Assembly: GCA_030621995.1 (NCBI GenBank)
Contig: JAUXGP010000080.1
Coordinates: 1-7,305, forward strand
Direction: 5' to 3'
DNA length: 7,305 bases
Source: Psychrilyobacter sp.
GTDB taxonomy: Bacteria; Fusobacteriota; Fusobacteriia; Fusobacteriales; Fusobacteriaceae
Part shown: positions 1-6,056 of the stretch, piece by piece
How positions within the stretch are numbered: the first letter of the stretch is position 1
How the letters are laid out: the number at the start of each line of letters is the position of its first letter
Translations under genes and position numbers: made by a program
The notes under the pieces: generated by a model
The model's database searches: none
What the model saw: only the letters and a program-made list of their open reading frames with translations
Told to the model about the DNA's origin: nothing

Positions 1-481
1 AATCTTTAAATGCTCTATCTAACTTACTACCTAATTCAAATACATCTATAAATTCAGATTGTAAATGAATATAGTCATATGCTCCTAAACTTTCAAAAAG
101 GTCTGAAGCTTTTTGAAATTCTTTCATCACTTTTTCATCATTGTCTGCTTCACCAGTAAACTGAATCGAAACTTCTTCTAAGTGAACTTGAGCTTTTACT
201 ATATGCTCAAATGGTGAGTCTAATAACTCTTTTACTGATTTATCTAAACTTGTTTCTCCAAATTGATCAAAGTAAGCAATTTGTGCTTCCTCTTCAATTA
301 CTATATCTCCATAAGTTGGATATTCATCTTCATTTATTAATTTTAATAAAGTTGATTTTCCACTTCCATTATTACCAACAATAGCAATCTTGTCTCCCTT
401 GTTGATCTCTAAATTAACATTTTCATATAACTTTTGAGTTAAATGTGATTTTGCTACATCTTTAAATTCAATAATATTCAT
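1..481 (-). CDS. ABC-F family ATPase, N-terminal part (runs off left edge)
   Basis: The first 160 codons of an ATP-binding protein, read leftward from an ATG at 481, are present; the rest lies beyond base 1. An AGGAGA ribosome binding site sits about 8 bases before the ATG. The sequence shows a Walker A motif GNNGSGKST at residues 36-44 and a Q-loop AYFDQ at about 69-73. A charged helical stretch (about 88-160) follows instead of an immediate LSGG signature. This insertion matches the arm of ABC-F proteins, which are soluble, carry two ATPase domains, have no membrane part and act on the ribosome. Members either relieve stalled translation or protect against ribosome-targeting antibiotics; which applies cannot be told from this fragment. 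The signature motif, Walker B and second domain are not visible. No damage is seen in the visible part. ABC-F is likely; the subfamily is unassigned. Confidence 0.85.
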   Translation of the reverse strand, partial: MNIIEFKDVAKSHLTQKLYENVNLEINKGDKIAIVGNNGSGKSTLLKLINEDEYPTYGDIVIEEEAQIAYFDQFGETSLDKSVKELLDSPFEHIVKAQVHLEEVSIQFTGEADNDEKVMKEFQKASDLFESLGAYDYIHLQSEFIDVFELGSKLDRAFKD

Positions 482-527
482 ATATCTTCTCCTGTTTTAA
501 CGATTCGCTATAAATAACCTAAATACT

Positions 528-555
528 ATTATAACGTATATTTGATAAAATTCAA
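528..555 (-). promoter_or_regulatory. Promoter for the ABC-F gene
   Basis: Reading leftward, TTGAAT (555-550) is followed after 16 bases by a perfect TATAAT (533-528). Transcription would start near 521, giving a leader of about 40 bases before the ATG at 481. Taking TTTGAA as the -35 gives a 17-base spacer. No attenuator or leader peptide is evident in the short leader. Confidence 0.6.
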
Positions 556-615
556 AATTAAATTATAAAAATATTATGTTGTTTTGTTAGAGTGGAGTTA
601 TAAATCCAGATTTTA

Positions 616-864
616 CTATAAAATATACTTAGATAAATTTAACAGATTTATTCTGCTAATTAGAACTTCTTCTTTTTTCAAATGATTTTTCAAGCCACAT
701 AAGTTTTCCACTGTAAGTAAATGATCTTTAGTAGAATTTAAAAGTTCTATAGAACTCTCTATTTTAAAAATCAATTGCTCATGACTTGGAAGTATAGTTG
801 GTTCACAGATAAGAGTCTTCCCTTGACTACCTGTACATAAAATTATTTTATTTTTTCCATTCAT
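616..864 (-). CDS. Hypothetical 82-residue protein
   Basis: I do not recognise this small ORF. The ATG at 864 is chosen because GGGAGG lies about 5 bases before it; the frame is open to an ATG at 909, but those extra 15 codons contain this binding site. The product begins MNGKNKIILCTGSQGKT, has a Pro/Ser/His turn near residue 25 (LPSHEQ), and the remainder looks helical and Leu/Ile/Lys/Glu-rich. There is no signal peptide, clear membrane segment or metal-binding cluster; the GSQGKT stretch is one spacing short of a Walker A motif. It lies about 200 bases downstream of ade on the same strand with no clear terminator between, so it may be read from the ade transcript or from its own promoter. 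A folded element (938-995) lies about 75 bases before its start. Coding status is moderately supported by the binding site only. Confidence 0.45.
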   Translation of the reverse strand: MNGKNKIILCTGSQGKTLICEPTILPSHEQLIFKIESSIELLNSTKDHLLTVENLCGLKNHLKKEEVLISRINLLNLSKYIL

Positions 865-937
865 CCTTGCCTCCCTTTTCTTATTAGAACAGTACTCCAT
901 TTGTTTCATTAAATATAGGTATTTACTACAGTTTAAT

Positions 938-995
938 CTTAGGGGGAAAGAGTGGTTTTCACTGATGCACCATGCTATCCCCCTAAAGCGGGATA
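938..995 (-). other. Folded intergenic element, possible structured RNA
   Basis: The strongest pairing is a perfect 9-bp arm, TTAGGGGGA (939-947 on the plus strand) with TCCCCCTAA (978-986). Inside it, on the minus strand, are a small GCA-TGG-TGC hairpin extended by GAT/ATC, and an AGTG-AAAAC-CACT hairpin, which together make a three-way junction. A competing stem, TATCCC (976-981) with GGGATA (990-995), uses the same bases, so the two folds exclude each other. No U-run follows on either strand, so it is not a normal terminator. It sits between the ade stop and the 82-residue ORF and could act in that ORF's leader. It does not match any riboswitch consensus I know. The strand is inferred from the neighbours. 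Confidence 0.4.
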
Positions 996-1060
996 TAATA
1001 TTTCTTAATTATTTGTTTGTGGGATCTTCAATTATAAAATTCTTTATTCGTGATATTTTA

Positions 1061-2803
1061 TCAATCTTTTTGATCATTAACACTTATATCTATAAATTTA
1101 AAATTAACAACATCAAATAAACCTTTATCTGTAACTTTTATTTCTGGAATAACGGGTAAGGCTAAAAATGCTAAAGTCATAAATGGATCGAGGTCTCTAT
1201 TTACACCCAATCTTTCATAAGCTATTTTAAGCATCTCCTCTAGAATTTCTTTTACTACCTCAATAGGCTTATCAGACATCAATCCTGCTATGGGTAATTC
1301 TAGTTTTTTCAATACCCTGCCTTCGGACACTATGACCACTCCTCCTTGTATTTTTTCAATCTCCTCTATAGCAAGATGCATATCATAATCATTATCTCCT
1401 ATGACTAAAATATTATGGGAATCATTTGAAACAGTAGAAGCTATAGCTCCTCCTTTAAGATTAAAGTTTTCTACCAAGCTGAACCCTATATTCCCAGTGG
1501 CATTATGCCTTTCAATGACTGCTAATTTTAGAAGATCTTTACCTTTGTTAAATTTAAAGCAGCCTTTACTGTCTGTTTCTACTTCACGGATTACTTTTTC
1601 AGTTAAAAGACTATGGGGTAATAATCTCATGACATTTACGTTCTTACTTGTCAGCTTAATTTTTAGATCTTTTTCGTAAATTTTTTTGAAGTTTACAGTG
1701 CCGCTTACCTTAGTAATCTCCTCTTTTTTTACCTCGAAGAGTGCTTCGCCATCTTTTGCAACAAACTTTCCATTTTTAATAACTTCTAATACATTAAAAT
1801 CTTCTAAATTATTTATAATTATTAAGTCTGCATCATATCCGGGAGCTATTGCTCCTAAGTTTTTTATCCCATAACATTCGCATACATTGATAGTTGCCAT
1901 TTTAATTGCTGTTATTGGGTCTATCCCGTTTTTTATAGCAGTTCTTACATTATTGTCAATATGCCCGGTTTCTATTATATCCTCTGGATGTCTGTCATCT
2001 GTACAAAACAAACATCTTCTTTCATTTTCTGGAGTGATTCCTTCTATTAAAGTTTCTAGATTTTTGGCCGCACTCCCCTCTCTTATGGAAATATACATCC
2101 CTTTTCTCAACCTATCTTGCATTTCATCTACAGTAGAACATTCATGATCCGTTTTTATTCCGCCTATTATATATGCATTCAGCTCTTCACCACTGATATC
2201 AGGTGAATGACCATCTATTATTTTATTATTATCTTGAGCTAATTTTAATTTATCTACTATTTTACTATCTCCCTGTATTACCCCTGGATAATTCATCATT
2301 TCTCCTAAGCCCAATACCATAGGATTACTAATCAACTCCTTTAATTCTTTCGCCTCCAATATTGCTCCCGAATTTTCAAATGGTGTTGCGGGCACACATG
2401 AAGGAAGCATATAATAGACATTAAGGGGAAGATCTTCACTGGATTTAATCATAAATTTAATACCTTCCAAACCGCATACATTGGCTATTTCATGTGGATC
2501 TGTAATTACACCTGTTGTCCCCTTAGGAACTACTGCTCGTGCAAACTGACCGGGTGAAACCATAGAACTTTCTATATGAACATGGCTGTCAATAAGTCCC
2601 GGAGATAAATATTTTCCATTTAGATCGATTTCGTGTAAACCCTGATAATCTCCAATCCCTATTATTTTTCCGGAATCAATTGCCAAATTACCTTCTATTA
2701 TCTCATTTGAAAATACATTAATAATTCGACAATTCTTCAGCAGAAGCTCTGCTTTTTTTCGTTTTGATGCTACATCAATTAAATGTTTTATTTTATCATT
2801 CAT
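1061..2803 (-). CDS. ade: Adenine deaminase
   Basis: This 580-residue protein of the amidohydrolase superfamily hydrolyses adenine to hypoxanthine and ammonia in the cytoplasm, feeding purine salvage. The length matches the family (about 570-600). Visible family features are the metal-binding HVH at residues 74-76 followed by IESSM, the TDPHEIANVCG block, DGHSPDISG, the TDHECST block and a CTDDRHPEDI segment with the catalytic-region aspartate. The C-terminal domain carries FMTLAFLALPVIPEIKVTDKG, typical of the Ade C-terminus. The ATG at 2803 is chosen because GGAGG lies about 8 bases before it; the open frame continues 27 codons upstream, but that stretch is riboswitch and terminator sequence and includes a non-protein-like Phe/Leu run. 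Expression should be controlled by the adenine-type riboswitch in the leader. The gene is divergent from the TPR lipoprotein gene. It appears intact, with no missing key residue. Confidence 0.95.
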   Translation of the reverse strand: MNDKIKHLIDVASKRKKAELLLKNCRIINVFSNEIIEGNLAIDSGKIIGIGDYQGLHEIDLNGKYLSPGLIDSHVHIESSMVSPGQFARAVVPKGTTGVITDPHEIANVCGLEGIKFMIKSSEDLPLNVYYMLPSCVPATPFENSGAILEAKELKELISNPMVLGLGEMMNYPGVIQGDSKIVDKLKLAQDNNKIIDGHSPDISGEELNAYIIGGIKTDHECSTVDEMQDRLRKGMYISIREGSAAKNLETLIEGITPENERRCLFCTDDRHPEDIIETGHIDNNVRTAIKNGIDPITAIKMATINVCECYGIKNLGAIAPGYDADLIIINNLEDFNVLEVIKNGKFVAKDGEALFEVKKEEITKVSGTVNFKKIYEKDLKIKLTSKNVNVMRLLPHSLLTEKVIREVETDSKGCFKFNKGKDLLKLAVIERHNATGNIGFSLVENFNLKGGAIASTVSNDSHNILVIGDNDYDMHLAIEEIEKIQGGVVIVSEGRVLKKLELPIAGLMSDKPIEVVKEILEEMLKIAYERLGVNRDLDPFMTLAFLALPVIPEIKVTDKGLFDVVNFKFIDISVNDQKD

Positions 2804-2844
2804 TCTCTTCCCTCCGTTTATATAAATTTTACCTAGAGTTAAAT

Positions 2845-2900
2845 AAAAAAATCCCATCACAAAAATGAATTGCTGTAGAAGCATTCATTTTGTAATGAGA
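2845..2900 (-). terminator. Riboswitch-controlled intrinsic terminator in the ade leader
   Basis: On the minus strand a long stem forms between 2900-2881 and 2873-2852, about 20 bp with two single-base bulges and a few G-U pairs, closed by a 7-base loop (2880-2874). It is followed at once by seven T residues (2851-2845). The left arm starts with the 3' strand of aptamer helix P3 and continues through J3/1 and the 3' strand of P1. Terminator and folded aptamer therefore cannot coexist. This predicts termination without ligand and read-through into ade with ligand, as in the transcriptional pbuE-type adenine switches. Confidence 0.8.
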
Positions 2901-2950
2901 AATTAAGGTTTCCCGTAGAAACCCCCAAACCAAATTATTGGGGTTATACG
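2891..2950 (-). promoter_or_regulatory. Purine riboswitch aptamer, adenine class
   Basis: Read leftward from 2950 the sequence follows the purine aptamer. A short P1 is formed by GTA (2949-2947) with TAC (2894-2892), followed by TAA of J1/2. P2 pairs CCCCAA (2943-2938) with TTGGGG (2928-2923). The L2 loop carries GG (2931-2930) and the L3 loop carries CC (2908-2907) for the kissing contact. J2/3 is the conserved GTTTCTAC (2922-2915). P3 pairs GGGAAA (2914-2909) with TTTCTC (2902-2897). J3/1 reads ATTA; the specificity base equivalent to position 74 is U (2895), which in this family selects adenine, where a C selects guanine. Location in front of adenine deaminase agrees with that. The short P1 is unusual. 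Confidence 0.9.
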
Positions 2951-2967
2951 ATTATTTTATTTTATAT

Positions 2968-2996
2968 ACTATATATTTTATTTTGAAACTTGTCAA
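2968..2996 (-). promoter_or_regulatory. Promoter for the riboswitch and ade
   Basis: A consensus TTGACA (2996-2991) and TATAGT (2973-2968) are separated by 17 bases. Initiation near 2961 would begin the RNA about 11 bases before the aptamer and give a leader of about 158 bases before the ade ATG. Confidence 0.8.
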
Positions 2997-3014
2997 CTAT
3001 AATTTTTTATTATT

Positions 3015-3044
3015 TTGGAGGTTTATAAATTTAGATCCTATAAA
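3015..3044 (+). promoter_or_regulatory. Weak candidate promoter for the TPR lipoprotein gene
   Basis: TTGGAG (3015-3020) and TATAAA (3039-3044) lie 18 bases apart on the plus strand. The -10 is embedded in a small inverted repeat ATCCT-ATAA-AGGAT (3035-3048) that could be an operator or chance. The region is divergent from the ade promoter, whose -35 lies about 20 bases away. Confidence 0.35.
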
Positions 3045-3091
3045 GGATAGTATAAAAAATAATTGTAAATCAAATAAAAGGGGGTGGAAAA

Positions 3092-3820
3092 ATGAAAAAT
3101 AAAATTATAGGAATAATTTTATTGCTTTTAGTCTTGGCAGGATGTTCTAAGTTTGATGGTGATGAAAAATCAAAAGAAGAAAATCAAGTAAAAAAAGAAA
3201 TAAATTATTTTTATAGTGGAAAATCAAAACAGGATTCAGGAGATTATCGTGGTGCAATAGAGGATTACAATAAGGCAATAAAATTAAACCCTTATACAAA
3301 AGAAACGTATAATCACAGGGGAATAGCGAAAACGAACTTAGGAGATTATAGCGGAGCTATGAAAGATTATAGTGAAGCAATAGCACTAGATCCAAATTAT
3401 AGAGATCCCTATCACAATAGAGGAAATATAAAAATTATATTAGGAGATTATAAAGGGGGGATAAAAGATTTAGATAAAGCAATAGAACTAGATCCAAATT
3501 ATAAAGAGGCATACTATGATAGAGGCATAGCAAAATTAATGTCAGAAGATTTTGAAGGAGTGATAAAGGATTGCGACAAAGTAGTAGAGCTGGATCCAGA
3601 CTATGTAGGCGGATATTATTTTAGAGGGTTAGTAAAAGAGATGTTAGAAGATTATACAGGAGCAATGAAAGATTATGGGAAGGTAGTAGAGCTGGATCCA
3701 GGCTATGTAGATGGATATTACGGCAGAGGACTAGTAAAAGCTGAATTAGGAGATTATAGAGAAGCGATAGAAGATTACGATAAAGCAATAGAACTCGAAC
3801 CAGACTATCTAGAGATATAG
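3092..3820 (+). CDS. TPR-repeat lipoprotein, prematurely stopped in its seventh repeat
   Basis: The start at 3092 has AGGGGGTGG about 5 bases before it. The product is 242 residues: a lipoprotein signal peptide with hydrophobic core IIGIILLLLVLAG and lipobox LAGC (lipidated Cys18), a charged linker to about residue 38, then six 34-residue tetratricopeptide repeats starting at residues 39, 73, 107, 141, 175 and 209. Each has the pattern Y..RG..K...GDY.GAI.DY.KAIELDP.Y. TPR arrays are helical scaffolds for protein binding; the partner is unknown and this one would be tethered to a membrane facing outward. The stop at 3818-3820 is TAG exactly where every later repeat has Tyr, and the frame continues 29 codons in clear TPR sense to TAA at 3908-3910. 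The intact product would be 272 residues. Six repeats remain, so the shortened protein could still fold. Monocistronic, with its own terminator after the second stop. Confidence 0.85.
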   Translation: MKNKIIGIILLLLVLAGCSKFDGDEKSKEENQVKKEINYFYSGKSKQDSGDYRGAIEDYNKAIKLNPYTKETYNHRGIAKTNLGDYSGAMKDYSEAIALDPNYRDPYHNRGNIKIILGDYKGGIKDLDKAIELDPNYKEAYYDRGIAKLMSEDFEGVIKDCDKVVELDPDYVGGYYFRGLVKEMLEDYTGAMKDYGKVVELDPGYVDGYYGRGLVKAELGDYREAIEDYDKAIELEPDYLEI

Positions 3821-3907
3821 AACGACAGAGGCAAAGCAAAAGAAAAAATAGGAGATTATGAAGGTGCAACAAAGGATTATAATGAAGTCATTAAAAGGGA
3901 AGGTTTC
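3206..3907 (+). repeat. Tandem 102-bp repeats encoding TPR units
   Basis: Six full 102-bp units and a seventh 90-bp unit encode the TPRs. Units diverge at most third positions, but units four and five share an identical 19-base block starting at 3581 and 3683, exactly one period apart. This is a protein-level repeat within a gene, not a CRISPR array or mobile element. Confidence 0.9.
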
Positions 3908-3910
3908 TAA
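3818..3910 (+). pseudogene. In-frame TPR repeat after an amber codon
   Basis: After TAG (3818-3820) the same frame encodes 29 residues beginning NDRGKAKEKIGDYEG and ending KREGF, then TAA. Aligned with the other repeats, the TAG occupies the Tyr that opens each unit from the second on, so one base change from TAT or TAC explains it. The terminator begins only 11 bases after the TAA, which shows the original gene end was there. No Shine-Dalgarno or start codon suggests separate translation. Confidence 0.75.
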
Positions 3911-3921
3911 AAATATATTGA

Positions 3922-3950
3922 AAAAGCTTCCAATTTGGAAGCTTTTATTT
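3922..3950 (+). terminator. Intrinsic terminator of the TPR lipoprotein gene
   Basis: An 11-bp perfect stem AAAAGCTTCCA (3922-3932) with TGGAAGCTTTT (3936-3946) and a 3-base loop runs into TTTTATTTT. Read leftward it also ends in a T-run, so it may act on both strands as a back-up for the converging pan operon. Confidence 0.85.
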
Positions 3951-3968
3951 TGATTAAATTCAGGACAT

Positions 3969-3991
3969 AAAAAGAAGGGGAATTCCCCTCC
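3969..3991 (-). terminator. Intrinsic terminator of the pan operon
   Basis: On the minus strand GGAGGGG (3991-3985) pairs with CCCCTTC (3980-3974) around AATT, with one G-U pair, followed by TTTTT (3973-3969). The stem begins on the last base of the panD stop codon, so the operon ends with almost no untranslated tail. It faces the TPR gene terminator, making a convergent terminator pair. Confidence 0.85.
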
Positions 3992-4371
3992 TACTCCAAC
4001 CTGCCGTGTTTTTCATAGCTGGAGATTTTTTCAACTTTATTATTCTCTCCTAAAAGAACCACCTTGGGTTTATGTTCCCCTGCCTCTGATTCGTCCATAT
4101 AGCAATAGGCCATTATAATTACCCTGTCCCCTGTCTGCACCATCCTGGCAGCAGCTCCATTTAGGCAGACAATTCCCCTCTCTGTCCCGGCGATTACGTA
4201 GGTTTCAAACCTGGCTCCATTGTCTATATCAACTATATGCACCAGCTCATATTCCCTTATTCCTGCTGCTTTCATAAGTTCTGCATCCAAAGTTATACTT
4301 CCTACATAATGGAGTTCTGCCTGTGTCACCGTGGCTCTGTGTATCTTCCCTTTAAGCATCTGTATCTTCAT
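3991..4371 (-). CDS. panD: Aspartate 1-decarboxylase
   Basis: This enzyme decarboxylates L-aspartate to beta-alanine, one of the two substrates of PanC, in the cytoplasm. The 126-residue length is typical of the bacterial pyruvoyl-dependent family. The self-cleavage site is visible as HYVGS with Gly24-Ser25; Ser25 would become the pyruvoyl group. Lys9, Arg54, Thr57 and Tyr58, positions known from the active-site region of the E. coli enzyme, are all present, and [19 protein letters not shown] matches the conserved C-terminal half. The ATG at 4371 follows AGGGGGG by 4 bases and lies inside the end of panC with a 20-base overlap, which suggests translational coupling. It is the last gene of the operon; a terminator overlaps its stop. 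Some bacteria need a separate PanM/PanZ maturation factor; none is visible here. Confidence 0.95.
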   Translation of the reverse strand: MKIQMLKGKIHRATVTQAELHYVGSITLDAELMKAAGIREYELVHIVDIDNGARFETYVIAGTERGIVCLNGAAARMVQTGDRVIIMAYCYMDESEAGEHKPKVVLLGENNKVEKISSYEKHGRLE

Positions 4372-5218
4372 CTTTCCCCCCTATGATCATATTGTCTATC
4401 AGTCTGGATTTTCCTATAAATACTGCAGTGGCTGCCACTGCTTTATCTTCTATTTTTGTTATTTTTTGAAGTGTATCAGCATGGACTATCTCAAAGTAAT
4501 CTACAACAGCTCCCCCTACATCCTCTATCTTCTCTATAGCCCACCTTCGGATCTTTTCTGCCTCAACTTCTCCTTGAACAACTCTGTCTTTTACAGCTTT
4601 CAATGTTTGATTGATTATAAGGGCTTTTCTTTTTTCATCTTCAGATAATCTTGCATTTCTAGAGCTCATAGCCAGCCCGCCTTCCTCCCTTGCAGTTGTA
4701 CATCCTATAATTTCAAGGGGGATGTTCAAGTCGGCGACCATTCTTTTTATAACCATCAATTGCTGATAATCTTTTTTACCCAAATAAACCCTCTGAGGAG
4801 CCAGGATAAGAAAAAACTTTGTAAGAACTGTGCAGACTCCTCTAAAGTGTCCGGGTCTTGTAGCCCCGCAAAGTTCATTATCTAAATTTTCTACCTCTAC
4901 AAGGGAATTAAATCCCCGGGGATAGATCTCCTGCACCGTGGGACTAAATATAAGATCTCCTCCTGACCCTGTCACAAGATCCATATCTCCGGCAAGGTCA
5001 GAGGGATAGGAATCTAAGTCATTACAGTTGTCAAACTGCATGGGATTTACAAAAACACTCACAACTACCCTGTCATTTTCACTGGCCGCTCTTTCAATGA
5101 GACTTCCATGACCCCTGTGAAGGTATCCCATGGTAGGAACAAAACCTATACTTTCACCTGCATCTTTCCATTCTTTGATTTTTTTTTGAATCTCCTGAAT
5201 TCCCCTTATAACTTCCAC
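4352..5218 (-). CDS. panC: Pantothenate synthetase (pantoate-beta-alanine ligase)
   Basis: PanC condenses pantoate with beta-alanine using ATP, through a pantoyl-adenylate intermediate, to give pantothenate. The 288 residues match the usual length. Family signatures are visible: [10 protein letters not shown] at residues 28-37 containing the HxGH nucleotide-binding motif, FVNPMQF near residue 56, the LGKKDYQQ block, and the KMSKS-like [11 protein letters not shown] loop. The start codon is GTG at 5218, chosen because AGGAGG (5230-5225) stands 6 bases upstream; this binding site overlaps the panB stop codon, and only 10 bases separate the two genes. The C-terminus overlaps panD by 20 bases. 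The gene looks intact. The Arg within HRGH, where Glu is more common, is a tolerable variation and not in a catalytic His. Confidence 0.95.
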   Translation of the reverse strand: MEVIRGIQEIQKKIKEWKDAGESIGFVPTMGYLHRGHGSLIERAASENDRVVVSVFVNPMQFDNCNDLDSYPSDLAGDMDLVTGSGGDLIFSPTVQEIYPRGFNSLVEVENLDNELCGATRPGHFRGVCTVLTKFFLILAPQRVYLGKKDYQQLMVIKRMVADLNIPLEIIGCTTAREEGGLAMSSRNARLSEDEKRKALIINQTLKAVKDRVVQGEVEAEKIRRWAIEKIEDVGGAVVDYFEIVHADTLQKITKIEDKAVAATAVFIGKSRLIDNMIIGGKDEDTDA

Positions 5219-5228
5219 AGCACTCCTC

Positions 5229-6056
5229 CTAATAAAGTTTTTCTAAGACCTCTTCCTTCATGGTAAAGGTATGTTCTACGGCAGGAAACTCTCCGTCCCT
5301 CACCTGATCTACATATTTTTTTATCCCCTCTTTTATCACCAGCCCTGCATCTGCAAAAGTTTTAACAAATTTAGGTTTAAAATCATCATACATATTGAGC
5401 ATATCCTGATATACCAGGATCTGTCCGTCACAGCCTGCCCCTGAACCGATTCCTATGGTAGGTATAGATATACTTTTACTCACAAGATCAGCCAGTTTTT
5501 CAGGGATACATTCAAGGACTATTGCAAATACCCCTGCCTCCTCTAAAAGTCTGGCGTCTTCTATTATTTTTTTTGCCGCTTTCTCACTTTTTCCCTGTAC
5601 CTTGAATCCTCCCATGATATTCAGGGATTGCGGCGTCAGTCCCAGGTGGCCCATGACCGGTATTTGAGCCCTTATAAGACCCTTTACCTTGTCTAAAATT
5701 TCCCTGCCGCCTTCCACCTTAACAGCATGGGCTTGTGTTTGTTTTATTATCCTTCCTGCATTATCCACTGCTTCTGCCAGGGTATTATGGTAGGACATAA
5801 ACGGCATATCTACTACCACCAGGGTATTTTTTACTCCCCTGACCACTGCTCTCCCATGATGGATCATATCTTCTACTGTCACTGCCAGAGTGGAGTCGTA
5901 CCCCAGAGTTACCATTCCCAAAGAATCTCCTACCAGTATTCCGTTGATCTCTGTCCCGTCTATAATTTTTGCCATGGTATAGTCATATGCTGTAAGCATA
6001 GAAAGTTTCTGCCCATCTTTTTTGGAATTCATAAATGTTACCACTGTATTTTTCAT
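5229..6056 (-). CDS. panB: 3-methyl-2-oxobutanoate hydroxymethyltransferase
   Basis: PanB transfers a hydroxymethyl group from 5,10-methylenetetrahydrofolate to 2-oxoisovalerate, giving ketopantoate, the first committed step to pantothenate. It is 275 residues, a normal length for this TIM-barrel, metal-dependent family. Conserved residues are visible: Asp44-Ser45 in GDSLGMV, Asp83 in VDMPF, Lys113 in KVEGG, His137 in MGHLGLTPQ, the catalytic Glu182 in LECIP and the IGIGSG loop at 201-206. The ATG at 6056 shares an ATGA overlap with the stop of the upstream DUF2520 gene and is preceded by GGAGGAGG, so the two are translationally coupled. That tight link is the main argument that the upstream gene belongs to the same pathway. 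Confidence 0.96.
   Translation of the reverse strand: MKNTVVTFMNSKKDGQKLSMLTAYDYTMAKIIDGTEINGILVGDSLGMVTLGYDSTLAVTVEDMIHHGRAVVRGVKNTLVVVDMPFMSYHNTLAEAVDNAGRIIKQTQAHAVKVEGGREILDKVKGLIRAQIPVMGHLGLTPQSLNIMGGFKVQGKSEKAAKKIIEDARLLEEAGVFAIVLECIPEKLADLVSKSISIPTIGIGSGAGCDGQILVYQDMLNMYDDFKPKFVKTFADAGLVIKEGIKKYVDQVRDGEFPAVEHTFTMKEEVLEKLY

Noticed and set aside
596..614. Terminator after the 82-residue ORF (TGGA...TCCA arms)
   Set aside because: Only four pairs flank an AT centre and no T-run follows on the minus strand.
616..864. Walker A motif in the 82-residue ORF (GSQGKT)
   Set aside because: The spacing is GxxGKT, not GxxxxGK[ST], and the protein is too short for a P-loop domain.
938..988. Hammerhead ribozyme on the plus strand (GAAA and CTGATG present near a three-way junction)
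   Set aside because: The core order is wrong: CTGATG is followed by a hairpin segment and not by the required stem and GAAA, and no proper cleavage triplet is in place.
2804..2884. N-terminal extension of adenine deaminase by 27 codons
   Set aside because: The extra stretch overlaps the leader terminator and T-run, lies upstream of a strong GGAGG at the correct distance from the ATG at 2803, and family members start near that ATG.
3621..3872. Leu-rich open frame on the minus strand
   Set aside because: It is the antisense shadow of the TPR repeats; its composition simply mirrors the repeated codons and no binding site precedes it.
3206..3907. Regular 102-bp repeats as a CRISPR or minisatellite array
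   Set aside because: The repeats are in frame, diverged at third positions and encode canonical 34-residue TPR units.
4331..4648. Plus-strand open frames across the pan genes
   Set aside because: They run opposite to panC, panB and the DUF2520 gene, contain Cys/Phe/Ser-rich translations without family features, and have no binding sites.
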